A model generated the notes under the pieces. The model ran no database searches. It was given only the letters and a program-made list of their open reading frames with translations, and was not told the DNA's origin. This document shows, piece after piece, positions 53,512 to 62,878 of a stretch of 64,000 nt of DNA (the first letter of the stretch is position 1; every line of letters begins with the position of its first letter). The DNA lies in NCBI RefSeq assembly GCF_013403565.1, contig NZ_CP058627.1, positions 2,356,001 to 2,420,000 of the forward strand, in the 5' to 3' direction. This DNA comes from Chitinibacter bivalviorum. GTDB taxonomy: Bacteria; Pseudomonadota; Gammaproteobacteria; Burkholderiales; Chitinibacteraceae. Position numbers and translations under genes: made by a program.

Positions 53512-55434
53512 ATGAGCCGCCATGTCGTCATGAATCAGCACAATGAGCGCAACGCGTTTCAAATTCGCCTTGCGGTCGCTGCGCTATTTATCCTCACGAT
53601 GTTTGGCGTGCTGGTGGCGCGCTTCGCGTGGCTGCAGGTATTTCAGCACGGTAAATACCTGACGCTGGCCGAGCAAAACCGCATTTCACTCGTCCCCATT
53701 CCACCGTCACGCGGCATTATCCGTGATCGCAATGGCGTGATTCTGGCGCACAATTTTTCGGCCTATACGCTAGAAATCACGCCCTCTAAAGTGGGTGATC
53801 TGGAAGACACGATTGCGCGCCTCAAAGGCATCGTTGATATTACGCCCAAAGATCGACGCCGCTTTAAAAAGCTGCAAGAAGAAACCAAAGATTTTGAAAC
53901 GCTACCGATCCGCACCAAGCTAACCGATGATGAAGTAGCCCGCTTTGCGGCACAAAGCTATCGCTTTCCGGGGGTAGAAATCAAGGCGCGCCTATTCCGT
54001 CAATATCCCCTGGGCGAGTCGGCCAGCCATTTGATCGGCTACATTGGCCGCATTAACGATAAAGACCTCAAGCAACTCGATGAAGATGGCATGCTGGCCA
54101 ATTATCGTGGCACCGATCATATTGGCAAGCTGGGCATCGAGCAAAGCTATGAAGAACAATTACATGGCGTGACCGGTTTTGAGCAGGTCGAAATCGATTC
54201 GGGCGGTCGCGCCGTACGCACACTCAAACGCACGCCGCCGCAGTCGGGCAAAGATTTGACGCTCTCGGTGGATATCAAATTGCAGCAAATAGTTGAGCAG
54301 CAGTTTGCCGATCGCCGTGGCTCACTCGTCGCGATTGATCCGCGTACAGGCGGGATTTTGGCGCTAGTGTCACAGCCCGGCTTTGACCCCAACTCATTTG
54401 TCGATGGTATCGATCCGCAAACGTGGGGCGAGCTGAACAATTCGATTGATAAGCCTTTGCTCAATCGCGCCATTCGCGGTGAATACCCACCGGGCTCGAC
54501 CTTTAAGCCATTTATGGCCATTGCCGCACTGGAGCAAAACTTGCCCTTGGTGCATCAGACTATTTCCGACCCCGGCTACTTTATGTATGGCGGCCATCGA
54601 TTTAATGACTCGAAAAAAGGCGGTTATGGCTCGATGAGTTTTGACCGCTCGATCGCACTGTCTTCTGACACTTATTTTTACCAGCTTGCGGTGCAGATGG
54701 GGATTGATAACATTGCCAAATCGATGGCGATGCTCGATTTTGGTTCGACCACAGGTGCAGATCTCCCTGGCGAGCGCCCAGGGATTTTGCCTAGCCCCGA
54801 GTGGAAGAAAAAACGCTTTAAAAACCCCGCGATGCAAAAATGGTTCTCAGGCGAAACGGTGTCGATTGGTATTGGCCAGGGCTATAACGCCTATACGCCG
54901 ATGCAAATGGCACATGCCACCGCGACACTGGCGAATCGTGGCGTGATGTTTAAGCCGCATGCGGTGCAATCGATTCTGGATGCCGCGACAGGCAAGGTGA
55001 CTTTAGTTGAGCCAACGCCAGTGAAAACGCTGCCGTGGAAACCAGAAAATATCGAACGCGTTATTCGCGGCATGGAAGGCGTCATGACCATTGGTACTGC
55101 GGCTGGGGTATTTAGAAATGCACCTTATGTGTCAGCGGGTAAAACCGGTACCGCACAGGTGTATAGCTTGAAAGGCGCGAAATATAACGCCAAAGCAATT
55201 AATGAGCGCCTACGCGATCACTCTTGGTTTATTGCATTTGCCCCTGCCGACAAGCCAACTATTGCCTTGGCGATCATCGTCGAAAACGGTGGTTTTGGTG
55301 CGCAAGCTGCTGCGCCGATCGCCCGCAAAGTACTCGATTATTATCTGACGGGCAAAATGCCTGACGATCCTGCTGCTGTAAGCGCTTCTGCAACGGCCAG
55401 CGCCCCCGCCGCCGAGGAGACCCCAGGTGATTAA
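53512..55434 (+). CDS. mrdA: Penicillin-binding protein 2 (peptidoglycan transpeptidase)
   Basis: PBP2 cross-links new peptidoglycan during elongation. A membrane anchor near residues 20-40 is followed by the dimerisation domain (PSRGIIRDRNGVILAHN) and the transpeptidase. The active Ser is in PPGSTFKP, then SSD (the SxN position) and AGKTGTAQ (KTG). 640 residues. I start at 53512 (MSRHVVMNQHNERN) with GGGG upstream; other ATG codons at 53494 and 53530 are in frame. The C-terminal Ala-rich tail overlaps rodA by eight bases. Confidence 0.95.
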   Translation: MSRHVVMNQHNERNAFQIRLAVAALFILTMFGVLVARFAWLQVFQHGKYLTLAEQNRISLVPIPPSRGIIRDRNGVILAHNFSAYTLEITPSKVGDLEDTIARLKGIVDITPKDRRRFKKLQEETKDFETLPIRTKLTDDEVARFAAQSYRFPGVEIKARLFRQYPLGESASHLIGYIGRINDKDLKQLDEDGMLANYRGTDHIGKLGIEQSYEEQLHGVTGFEQVEIDSGGRAVRTLKRTPPQSGKDLTLSVDIKLQQIVEQQFADRRGSLVAIDPRTGGILALVSQPGFDPNSFVDGIDPQTWGELNNSIDKPLLNRAIRGEYPPGSTFKPFMAIAALEQNLPLVHQTISDPGYFMYGGHRFNDSKKGGYGSMSFDRSIALSSDTYFYQLAVQMGIDNIAKSMAMLDFGSTTGADLPGERPGILPSPEWKKKRFKNPAMQKWFSGETVSIGIGQGYNAYTPMQMAHATATLANRGVMFKPHAVQSILDAATGKVTLVEPTPVKTLPWKPENIERVIRGMEGVMTIGTAAGVFRNAPYVSAGKTGTAQVYSLKGAKYNAKAINERLRDHSWFIAFAPADKPTIALAIIVENGGFGAQAAAPIARKVLDYYLTGKMPDDPAAVSASATASAPAAEETPGD

Positions 55435-56539
55435 GCATATCTGGAATCAAATCAAGCGCCCGATCGACCCGTGGCTACTGCTGTTTATCGTACTGCTGTT
55501 TATCGTGTCGTCGTTTGTGCTGTATTCGGCCTCCAATCGCGATATGGCGCGTGTACTGGATAAAGTCACCTTTATGGGTGTAGCCATTGCGGGAATGTGG
55601 TGTATCGCCAGCATCCCGCCACGCACCTTGATGCAGTTAGCACTACCCGCGTATGCCGTAGGCGTGATCTTACTGATTGCGGTTGAAGTTGCAGGGGTGA
55701 CCAGCCACGGCGCCACACGCTGGCTCAATATCGGCATTACCCGCATTCAGCCCTCTGAACTCATGCGTTTGGCACTGCCATTGATGCTGGCCTGGTATTT
55801 CCACCACTTTGAATCCACGCTCAACTGGCGGCATTTTATTGTCGGCGCGTTGATTATGTTCATTCCGGTCGCGCTGATTTTGAAGCAGCCCGATTTGGGA
55901 ACGGCACTGCTGATTGCGTCGTCCGGCTTTTATGTGCTGTTTTTTGCGGGTCTGTCGTGGCGCTTTATTGGGCTGATGTCGGTCGTGATTGGCGTGTTTG
56001 CCTACGTCGTGACACACTGGGATATGTGCATTAATGTGCTGCACGAATACCAATGCCGCCGGATCGCGACCATGCTCGACCCGATGGAAGACCCGCTGGG
56101 CGCGGGTTACCACATCATTCAAGGCACGATTGCGATTGGCTCAGGCGGCTGGTTTGGTAAAGGCTGGCTGGCAGGTACACAAACCCATTTGGATTTTATC
56201 CCAGAGCGCACCACTGACTTTATCTTTGCAGTGTATGGCGAAGAATTTGGTCTGGTCGGCAATTGCGTATTGCTGGTTTTGTATCTGCTGGTGATTTTCC
56301 GTGGCCTGATGATCTCGAATAATGCCAATACGCTGTTTGGGCGGCTTTTGGCTGGCGCGATCGCGATGAACTTTTTCACCTATGCGCTCGTCAATATGGG
56401 CATGGTGTCGGGCATCTTGCCCGTCGTTGGCGTACCGCTGCCTTTAATTTCCTACGGCGGCACGTCGATGGTCTCGATTTTGGCGACGTTTGGATTATTA
56501 ATGAGTATTCAGCGCGATCGCTCACTAATGAAGGGTTAG
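55427..56539 (+). CDS. rodA: Peptidoglycan glycosyltransferase RodA
   Basis: RodA is the SEDS-family polymerase partner of PBP2. 370 residues with about ten membrane segments and the SEDS motifs RWLNIG, ILKQPDLGTALLI and PLPLISYGGTSMVS. The start is a GTG at 55427 with GAGGAG upstream, inside the end of mrdA, so the two are coupled. A short hairpin AGCCCTAGAGGCTTTTT follows about 50 bases after the stop. Confidence 0.95.
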   Translation: MIKHIWNQIKRPIDPWLLLFIVLLFIVSSFVLYSASNRDMARVLDKVTFMGVAIAGMWCIASIPPRTLMQLALPAYAVGVILLIAVEVAGVTSHGATRWLNIGITRIQPSELMRLALPLMLAWYFHHFESTLNWRHFIVGALIMFIPVALILKQPDLGTALLIASSGFYVLFFAGLSWRFIGLMSVVIGVFAYVVTHWDMCINVLHEYQCRRIATMLDPMEDPLGAGYHIIQGTIAIGSGGWFGKGWLAGTQTHLDFIPERTTDFIFAVYGEEFGLVGNCVLLVLYLLVIFRGLMISNNANTLFGRLLAGAIAMNFFTYALVNMGMVSGILPVVGVPLPLISYGGTSMVSILATFGLLMSIQRDRSLMKG

Positions 56540-56620
56540 GCTGTAACAGCATTGGGGTTCAAGCAGCGCAGGTCTCGGCAAAGACGAGCCCTAGAGGCTT
56601 TTTCGACACACTACAGCCTA
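56537..56620. repeat. Small inverted-repeat unit after rodA
   Basis: TAGGCTGTA (56537-56545, including the rodA stop) is complementary to TACAGCCTA (56612-56620). A second small hairpin with T-run lies inside (AGCC...GGCTTTTT). A GC-rich text with CCCTCTCCCTGAGAGGG follows. It probably contains the rodA terminator. Confidence 0.4.
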
Positions 56621-56734
56621 TATGTTCTATTCCCGCCCCCCGCCCTCTCCCTGAGAGGGCGCCTCGCTACGCGAGAAGGTTCTTCGATAAAATTGGGCGT
56701 AAGGCACTAGAACTTACCGGACAAAGGGTAGTCA

Positions 56735-57712
56735 ATGAAATTCAATAACAAGGGTATATTGATCAGCGCATTATTAATTAGTGCTTGTAGCACAACACCC
56801 CCACCTCGTACCGAATCCAAGCCTGCCGCCACACCCAAACCCACACCGCAAAGCACGCTTGCTTCATCACCATCACCTTATCGCTGCACCTATGCACCGG
56901 CTTCAGGTAGTGGCGCGTTTTATAAAGATGATGGCCCGATGGGTGAAATGCCAGCCAATCTTGATTATGTGATGGAGCCGACGCCAAAGTGGGAGCCACT
57001 GCATAAATGGGCCAATCGCCCGTATAACGTCTTGGGACTTTCATTCACCCCCCTCGACACTCCCGGGCAATTAAATGAACAAGGCGTAGCCAGCTGGTAT
57101 GGCCGTAAATTTCACGGCCAGAAAACCAGCACCGGCGAAATCTACGATATGTTCCAAATGACAGCAGCGCACCCGACTTTGCCGCTGCCGAGCTATGCCC
57201 GCGTCACTAACTTGAAAAATGGTCGCAGCGTGATTGTGCGCGTCAATGACCGCGGCCCATTTCACAAAGGCCGCGTGATGGATTTGTCATTCCTTGCCGC
57301 ATGCCGATTGGGCTACGCCACAGGGGGTAGCGCCGAAGTCAAAGTCGAAAGCTTGCTCCCTAGTGATGCGCCCAGCACCATTGTTGCCGCAGCGGCCCAG
57401 CCAATTGTCATCACCCCTGCACCCACAAACGCACCGAACGTCACACCCAAGCCGATCGCGATCCCCATTGCCGATCAAGCGGGCGGCGGCGTTTATGTGC
57501 AGCTCGGCGCATTTAGTTCGCAACAAAATGCCGACAATTTCAAAGCTCACGCGGCGCGTGAATTAGATCAGGAAGGCAGCAAGCTCTCGATCCAAGCAAT
57601 TAATAAGCTCTATCGCGTGCGCCTAGGCCCATACGCCAGCCGCGATGAAGCCCTCAATGCCATTAGCCGTGTTACCGGCGAGAAAAATCTACAGGCCGTC
57701 ATTAGCAAATAG
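56735..57712 (+). CDS. rlpA: Septal ring lytic transglycosylase RlpA (lipoprotein)
   Basis: A 325-residue lipoprotein. The lipobox LISAC puts the acylated Cys at 18. A Pro/Thr-rich linker follows, and then the double-psi beta-barrel domain (GVASWYGRKFHGQKTSTGE, NGRSVIVRVNDRGPF, with catalytic Asp) and a C-terminal SPOR domain (YVQLGAFSSQQNADNFKAHA). It binds and cuts glycan strands lacking stem peptides. It usually lies behind rodA, as here. Confidence 0.94.
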   Translation: MKFNNKGILISALLISACSTTPPPRTESKPAATPKPTPQSTLASSPSPYRCTYAPASGSGAFYKDDGPMGEMPANLDYVMEPTPKWEPLHKWANRPYNVLGLSFTPLDTPGQLNEQGVASWYGRKFHGQKTSTGEIYDMFQMTAAHPTLPLPSYARVTNLKNGRSVIVRVNDRGPFHKGRVMDLSFLAACRLGYATGGSAEVKVESLLPSDAPSTIVAAAAQPIVITPAPTNAPNVTPKPIAIPIADQAGGGVYVQLGAFSSQQNADNFKAHAARELDQEGSKLSIQAINKLYRVRLGPYASRDEALNAISRVTGEKNLQAVISK

Positions 57713-57864
57713 CCGAGTAGCAAAGCTGTGGCCCCCTAGCATACGGAGGCATGACAACAGAATGGCATTTTACCTTTGAGTCTTGAGGTGTTTGACGGGT
57801 AGACTAAGCGAATTAGCCTTGAATTAAGGCGACCCATTTCATAGACTCCCGCAAAGGTACGGCC

Positions 57865-58194
57865 ATGACATTTCAAGAATCGATTCAGGTTTGTTTGCAG
57901 AAATTCGCCGATTTTACCGGCCGCGCTTCGCGCTCTGAATACTGGTGGTGGACGCTATTTAACTTTCTGGTTTGCATCGGCACCAGTCTGGCACTCGGCC
58001 CCAATTTAGCGAGCTTTGCCTCAGTTGCGCTGATTTTACCCAGTATTGCTGTTGCAATCCGCCGCCTGCACGACTTAGACCGCAGTGGTTGGTTTTTACT
58101 GTTGAGCCTGATCCCTGTGATCGGTGCGCTGGTATTGCTGTACTGGTTCACCCAAGCTGGTAAAGGGCCCAATCAATATGGCGAGGCAGCCTGA
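57865..58194 (+). CDS. DUF805 family membrane protein
   Basis: 109 residues: an N-terminal ASRSEYWWWTLFN signature, three or four membrane helices and the loop RRLHDLDRSGW, both typical of DUF805. Function unknown. It starts with AAAGGTACGGCC ahead of the ATG and stands alone with its own terminator. Confidence 0.88.
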   Translation: MTFQESIQVCLQKFADFTGRASRSEYWWWTLFNFLVCIGTSLALGPNLASFASVALILPSIAVAIRRLHDLDRSGWFLLLSLIPVIGALVLLYWFTQAGKGPNQYGEAA

Positions 58195-58218
58195 TCGATC
58201 CAAGCCCTAGTAATCATA

Positions 58219-58246
58219 AAAGCCACCTTTAAGGTGGCTTTTTTTA
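58219..58246 (+). terminator. Terminator after the DUF805 gene
   Basis: AAAGCCACCTTTAAGGTGGCTTT with TTTTT after it. The A-run on the left may also let it work leftward for the small membrane-protein gene. Confidence 0.8.
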
Positions 58247-58260
58247 TTCAACGACCAGGC

Positions 58261-58431
58261 TTAAGCCTCTGTCAGCAGCGTGTGCGCTGCAACTCCACCC
58301 GATAAGCAAAGCACACACGTGCCCGCCATAATCAGCAAATCCACTTTATCTTGCCGAGCATAGAACATCTGGATCAATGCAATCAGAGCAGCAACGCTCA
58401 CGGAGTAAAGCAGAATGGCGGCGGTATGCAT
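58261..58431 (-). CDS. Very small membrane protein
   Basis: 56 residues with two probable membrane helices (AAILLYSVSVAALIALIQMF and LLIMAGTCVLCLSGGVAAHT). Family not recognised. The ATG at 58431 follows GAAGG at suitable distance, which supports translation. It is convergent with the DUF805 gene. Confidence 0.55.
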   Translation of the reverse strand: MHTAAILLYSVSVAALIALIQMFYARQDKVDLLIMAGTCVLCLSGGVAAHTLLTEA

Positions 58432-58562
58432 AAACGAACCTTCTCGGTGAATATGCACAATTGACCCGCCAAAAAAGCGAAAGTTCTACTCGGTTGACAT
58501 ATTAAAATAACAAAAGGTATACGGCCAAGGTCGAATAAGCTGAATGGTTTCAGAGACATACC

Positions 58563-61382
58563 CTAACGTAAACCGGGGTGATCACGTTGCGGTTTGTCTA
58601 ACCAATAGCCTTGCACCTGATCCACGCCAAACTCGACCAGCATATTGAAAATGACTTCGTTTTCAACAAATTCGGCAATCGTTGTTTTGCCCAGATCATG
58701 CGCAATGCTGACCATGCCACGCACGAACACTTGGCTGTCGGCATCGTTTTGCAGGTCGCGAATAAATAGGCCATCGATTTTCAATACATCGGCTTTCAGT
58801 TGCTTCAAGTAGGCAAAAGACGCAAAGCCCACACCAAAGTCATCCAGACACACCACACAACCCGTTGCCCGCAACGCATCAATAAAGCGCTGCGCATCGG
58901 TCATATCCGATACCGCTGAAGTTTCGGTCAGCTCAACCAGCAAGCGTTTTGGGCTCACGCCATATTGCACCAAGAGCGCATGAATATATTTAGGCAAATC
59001 AGGATCATCAAACGAGCGCCCAGATACATTCACCGCAATCGACGGGCAATCGGGGAAATCGGCCAATTGGCGGATTACGCGCTGAATCACCCAACGATCT
59101 AGGTCAAGGATCTTGCCGGTTTTTTCGGCGTGCGGAATAAAGTTATTCGGCATGATTACGCCGCCTGGTGAGCCTTCATCTTTCATCCGCACCAGAGCTT
59201 CCAGATGCGCCAATGATTTATCGTGGCAGTGGTAAATACCCTGAAAATGCAACTCAAAACCATCGTGCTCCAGCGCGTCAATAATGCGCTCTTTCCACGA
59301 GAGGCGCGTCAGCTCATTGCGCGAATGATCGGCATCGGGGTGGTACAAACGCCATGTCCCCTTCCCGGCGGCTTTGGCCTGATACATCGCCGAGTCGGCG
59401 TGCGCAACCAGATCTTCCGCATTATTCGCGTGCTGCGGATAGAGCGCCACGCCAACCGAAGTACCCGGACGCATCAGGTGCGAGCCGGCCATAAATTGAA
59501 TTTGTGAAATCGAGCTGACAATGCGCTCGGCCAATTTAGTGACTTCAAATTCGCCGCACTCGGGCAACAGCACGGCAAATTCGTCGCCCCCCAGTCGTGA
59601 GAGCACCTCATGGCGACGCACCTGCTTACCAACCTCACGGGCAATGGCTTTGAGCAACTCGTCGCCAACCGCGTGGCCGAAGCTATCGTTGACGTGTTTG
59701 AATTCGTCCAGATCAAAGAACACCAGCGCCATACTTTGTTGGCGACGGTCGGCTTCCGACACCATGCGCTCCAATTCTTGCTGGAAGCGGTGACGGTTGT
59801 AGAGGCCAGTCAGCGCATCGCGTTCGGCTAGATTGACCATATGTTCCGCCAACGCCCGCTGCTGTGTGACATCCTCGTATACCCACATCCGGCCATTGGT
59901 TTGGCCTTTTGGATCGAGCACGCGATAGCAATTTTGCGTCACGATGCGCCCGTCGTTCATTGTGACTTCGCCAAAGTCGACGCGATCTTCCATCAGCGAC
60001 AACTCTTCAAGGTAGATCGACAGAATATCGCCCATCGCCGGGCGATTATCGGCCTGCTGCAACACCTGACCAATCGGGCGATGGCTGAGCAAATCGGCGC
60101 TAGAGATGCCCCATAATTCGCAGAAAGCGGGGTTAAAAAACACCAAGCGGTTTTCATTATCTAAAAACAGCACGCCAAAGCGCATTGCGGCCAGTAGCGC
60201 CAACATGCGTGCCCGCTCTGACTCGGCGCGCTGCAAATAACTTTGCCCCAAAGACTGAATTTGCCGCAACTCAACCACCGCTTTACGCAGCGCCAAGCGG
60301 TCGTCCTTCATTTCGCTATTATCACGCAAGCTGGCACGCAAGCCCTGATATTGCCCTTGCGCACTAATCAAAGGCATCCAGCTCACCGAGGCCCAGAATA
60401 AGGAGCCATCGCGCTTCACCGCACGGAATTCATAGTCTTGTTGAATCCCACGCTCCTGCAAGGCGTCTTTGAGCGCCAGATCAAAGCGCGAACGCTCTTC
60501 TGGTGTGGCCAGCGACAGGGGGAAATCCGGCAAAATCATGCATTCATTCACCGAGTATCCTGTGAGACGCTCGATCGAGGCATTGATCCAAACTAGCTTG
60601 CCAGTGGGGTCGAGCCATAGCTCTGCGCTGTAGGTATGATCGGCAATCGCGTGAAATTTTGCTTCAGATTGCGATAGCGCCTGCACCCGATCACGAATCG
60701 AGCGCGACATCTCATTAAATCGGCGGGTAATTTGCGAGACTTCGTCATTGCCGCTCGGCTCTGCAAGCGCCTCAAAGTGCCCTTGACTGGCGGTTTCGGC
60801 CGCGCTGATGATGCGGTACAAATGACGCGTCAGCCACACGCCCAGCATCGCCATCAACACGACCATACACAATAAGCCGATCACCAAGGCCAAGCCACTT
60901 TGCCAAACCAGACGGCTGGCGGCATCGTGCATAATCAGATTCGACACACCGTAGTGCAATTCACCCAGCGCCTCGCCACCTTGCTCAATGCGAGTCACAG
61001 CATGAATCAGTGCCAGACCTTGCTCACCCAGCACTTCATTGCTCGTTGCTGGCGGCAGCTTTTGCGAAACATCCCAACCTCGAGCTGCAATGATCTGCTG
61101 TTTTTCATCCAGCAGCACCAGATAATCTATGCCATCGGTAGACCGGATGCCATCGAGCAAATCACCGGCCTTGGCCAAATCGCCGGTGGCCAGTGGCGTC
61201 GTAAATGCGGCACTTAATAAACGCGATAATTCTTGAATTCTGACCTCGGTGGCATGCTGCACCATGTCGGTCCAGATGCGCGAGGTATTGATGAATAACA
61301 CAGCCAGCAATACGCACTGCACCAGAATACTGGCCGCAATCAGGCGTGCGCGAAGCGATGTAAAAATGGGGCGATTTTGCAT
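58563..61382 (-). CDS. Membrane PAS-GGDEF-EAL protein (cyclic di-GMP turnover)
   Basis: 939 residues. Membrane segments near residues 10-32 and 160-185 flank a periplasmic sensor. HAMP follows (IISAAETASQGHFEAL), then two PAS domains (FHAIADHTYSAELWLDPTG and MRFGVLFLDNENRLVFFN), GGDEF (SRLGGDEFAVLL, intact) and EAL (LEALVRM, LDDFGVGF, KIDGLFI, intact). Both a cyclase and a phosphodiesterase could therefore work. The inhibitory RxxD site before GGDEF reads RRHE. The start at 61382 (MQNRPIF) or an ATG 16 codons upstream are both possible. Confidence 0.92.
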   Translation of the reverse strand: MQNRPIFTSLRARLIAASILVQCVLLAVLFINTSRIWTDMVQHATEVRIQELSRLLSAAFTTPLATGDLAKAGDLLDGIRSTDGIDYLVLLDEKQQIIAARGWDVSQKLPPATSNEVLGEQGLALIHAVTRIEQGGEALGELHYGVSNLIMHDAASRLVWQSGLALVIGLLCMVVLMAMLGVWLTRHLYRIISAAETASQGHFEALAEPSGNDEVSQITRRFNEMSRSIRDRVQALSQSEAKFHAIADHTYSAELWLDPTGKLVWINASIERLTGYSVNECMILPDFPLSLATPEERSRFDLALKDALQERGIQQDYEFRAVKRDGSLFWASVSWMPLISAQGQYQGLRASLRDNSEMKDDRLALRKAVVELRQIQSLGQSYLQRAESERARMLALLAAMRFGVLFLDNENRLVFFNPAFCELWGISSADLLSHRPIGQVLQQADNRPAMGDILSIYLEELSLMEDRVDFGEVTMNDGRIVTQNCYRVLDPKGQTNGRMWVYEDVTQQRALAEHMVNLAERDALTGLYNRHRFQQELERMVSEADRRQQSMALVFFDLDEFKHVNDSFGHAVGDELLKAIAREVGKQVRRHEVLSRLGGDEFAVLLPECGEFEVTKLAERIVSSISQIQFMAGSHLMRPGTSVGVALYPQHANNAEDLVAHADSAMYQAKAAGKGTWRLYHPDADHSRNELTRLSWKERIIDALEHDGFELHFQGIYHCHDKSLAHLEALVRMKDEGSPGGVIMPNNFIPHAEKTGKILDLDRWVIQRVIRQLADFPDCPSIAVNVSGRSFDDPDLPKYIHALLVQYGVSPKRLLVELTETSAVSDMTDAQRFIDALRATGCVVCLDDFGVGFASFAYLKQLKADVLKIDGLFIRDLQNDADSQVFVRGMVSIAHDLGKTTIAEFVENEVIFNMLVEFGVDQVQGYWLDKPQRDHPGLR

Positions 61383-61484
61383 ACTCTGGAGCTTACTATT
61401 TCTTGACCCGATTGCACTAGAAAAATGCAATCAATCGCTGCAAAACCACAGCTTCAGGGAAATGCGCCTCACCCCAATTTACAA

Positions 61485-62795
61485 TTAGCGTGCCAATTGC
61501 TTGATAAACACTTTTGAGCGGCGCTGATAATTGTAGAGCTGCTTTTTCTCGATCGGCAGATCATCGACCGAAGCCTGTGCAAAACCGCGCTCAACAAACC
61601 AATGGCTCGTGCGCGTCGTCAGTGCAAACAGCTTTTCCATGCCAAGGCCGCGCGCCTGTTGCTCGACGTGACGCAGCAGATCTGCGCCACGATCTTCATC
61701 ACGATAATCAGGATGAATCACCAAGCACGCCAACTCAGCCATGCGGCCTTCGGCAAAGGGATGAATCGCCACAATGCCGATAATCTTGCCATCGTGCTCC
61801 AATACCGAGTAGCGGTGTACCTCGCGCTCCAAGAGCTCACGGCCCCGCTTAACCAACACCCCCTGATCTTCCAGTGGCTCAATCAAAGCCAGCATACCGC
61901 CGATGTCATCAATCGTGGCATGACGCAGGGTTTCGAGGGATGCGCGCGAGATCATCGTACCGATACCATCGTGCGTGAAGAGCTCCATCAGCAAGCTACC
62001 GTCGACATGATGCGTCACTAAATGGGCCCGCTTCACGCCATAGCGGACCGCGCGAATCGCGCACGGCAAATACAGCCGCACGTCTTCGTTGACATCGGGG
62101 TGATCGAGCAAAAATTGCTCGGCTTCAACGGCGGTCAGCTCGGTTTGCAGCTCGCCCGCTTCATTAACCACGCCCTGCTGGCCAAACATAAATAGCAATT
62201 TATCGGCTTTCAATGCCACGGCCGTACTAGTGGCAACATCTTCAAGTGTTAAGTTGAAAATCTCACCCGTTGGCGAGTAGCCGATGGTCGAGAGCAAGAC
62301 CAGCTCGCCATCGTCGAGGCGATAGTTAATCGCCGTGGTATCGACTTTGCGCACTTCACCGGTGTATTGCAAATCAACGCCTTCGCGCACGCCCATCGGC
62401 TGCGCGGTGACAAAATTACCCGCTGAAACGCGAATATCGGCATTCGCCATCGGCGAATTAGCCAGCCCCATCGACAGCCAAGATTCAATCTCGACGCGTA
62501 CGTGACCGGAAGCCTGAATCACGCATTCCAAGGTTTGGCTGTCGGTGACCCGCACGCCATGCAAATAGCGGCCTTCCAAGCCGCGCTCGGCGATGCGCGC
62601 CTCAATTTGCGGCCGCGCACCGTGTACCACAATCAAGCGCACGCCCAAACTGGTGAGCAAATTAATATCATGCGTTAGCGTGGCAAATTTGCCATCGCGT
62701 ACCACTTCGCCACCCAAGGCAATCACAAAAGTTCGACCACGGAAGGCGTGGATATACGGTGCAGCCTGACGAAACCACTGAACAAAATCTTGCAT
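61485..62795 (-). CDS. argA: Amino-acid N-acetyltransferase (N-acetylglutamate synthase)
   Basis: ArgA makes N-acetylglutamate, the first step of arginine synthesis. The N-terminal amino-acid-kinase-like domain has FVIALGGEVVRDG, VVHGARPQI and LVLLSTIGYSPTGEIFNL. The C-terminal GNAT domain (from about residue 290) contains LACLVIHPDYRDEDRGADLL. 436 residues, normal for the ArgA type. The enzyme is usually inhibited by arginine. Confidence 0.95.
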   Translation of the reverse strand: MQDFVQWFRQAAPYIHAFRGRTFVIALGGEVVRDGKFATLTHDINLLTSLGVRLIVVHGARPQIEARIAERGLEGRYLHGVRVTDSQTLECVIQASGHVRVEIESWLSMGLANSPMANADIRVSAGNFVTAQPMGVREGVDLQYTGEVRKVDTTAINYRLDDGELVLLSTIGYSPTGEIFNLTLEDVATSTAVALKADKLLFMFGQQGVVNEAGELQTELTAVEAEQFLLDHPDVNEDVRLYLPCAIRAVRYGVKRAHLVTHHVDGSLLMELFTHDGIGTMISRASLETLRHATIDDIGGMLALIEPLEDQGVLVKRGRELLEREVHRYSVLEHDGKIIGIVAIHPFAEGRMAELACLVIHPDYRDEDRGADLLRHVEQQARGLGMEKLFALTTRTSHWFVERGFAQASVDDLPIEKKQLYNYQRRSKVFIKQLAR

Positions 62796-62878
62796 TTTAG
62801 CCGCCTCTAGGGCAAATCATTTCAATGGGTATAGCTATCAAGATCAATCAATAAAAGAACTTGATCAATATACCCCAA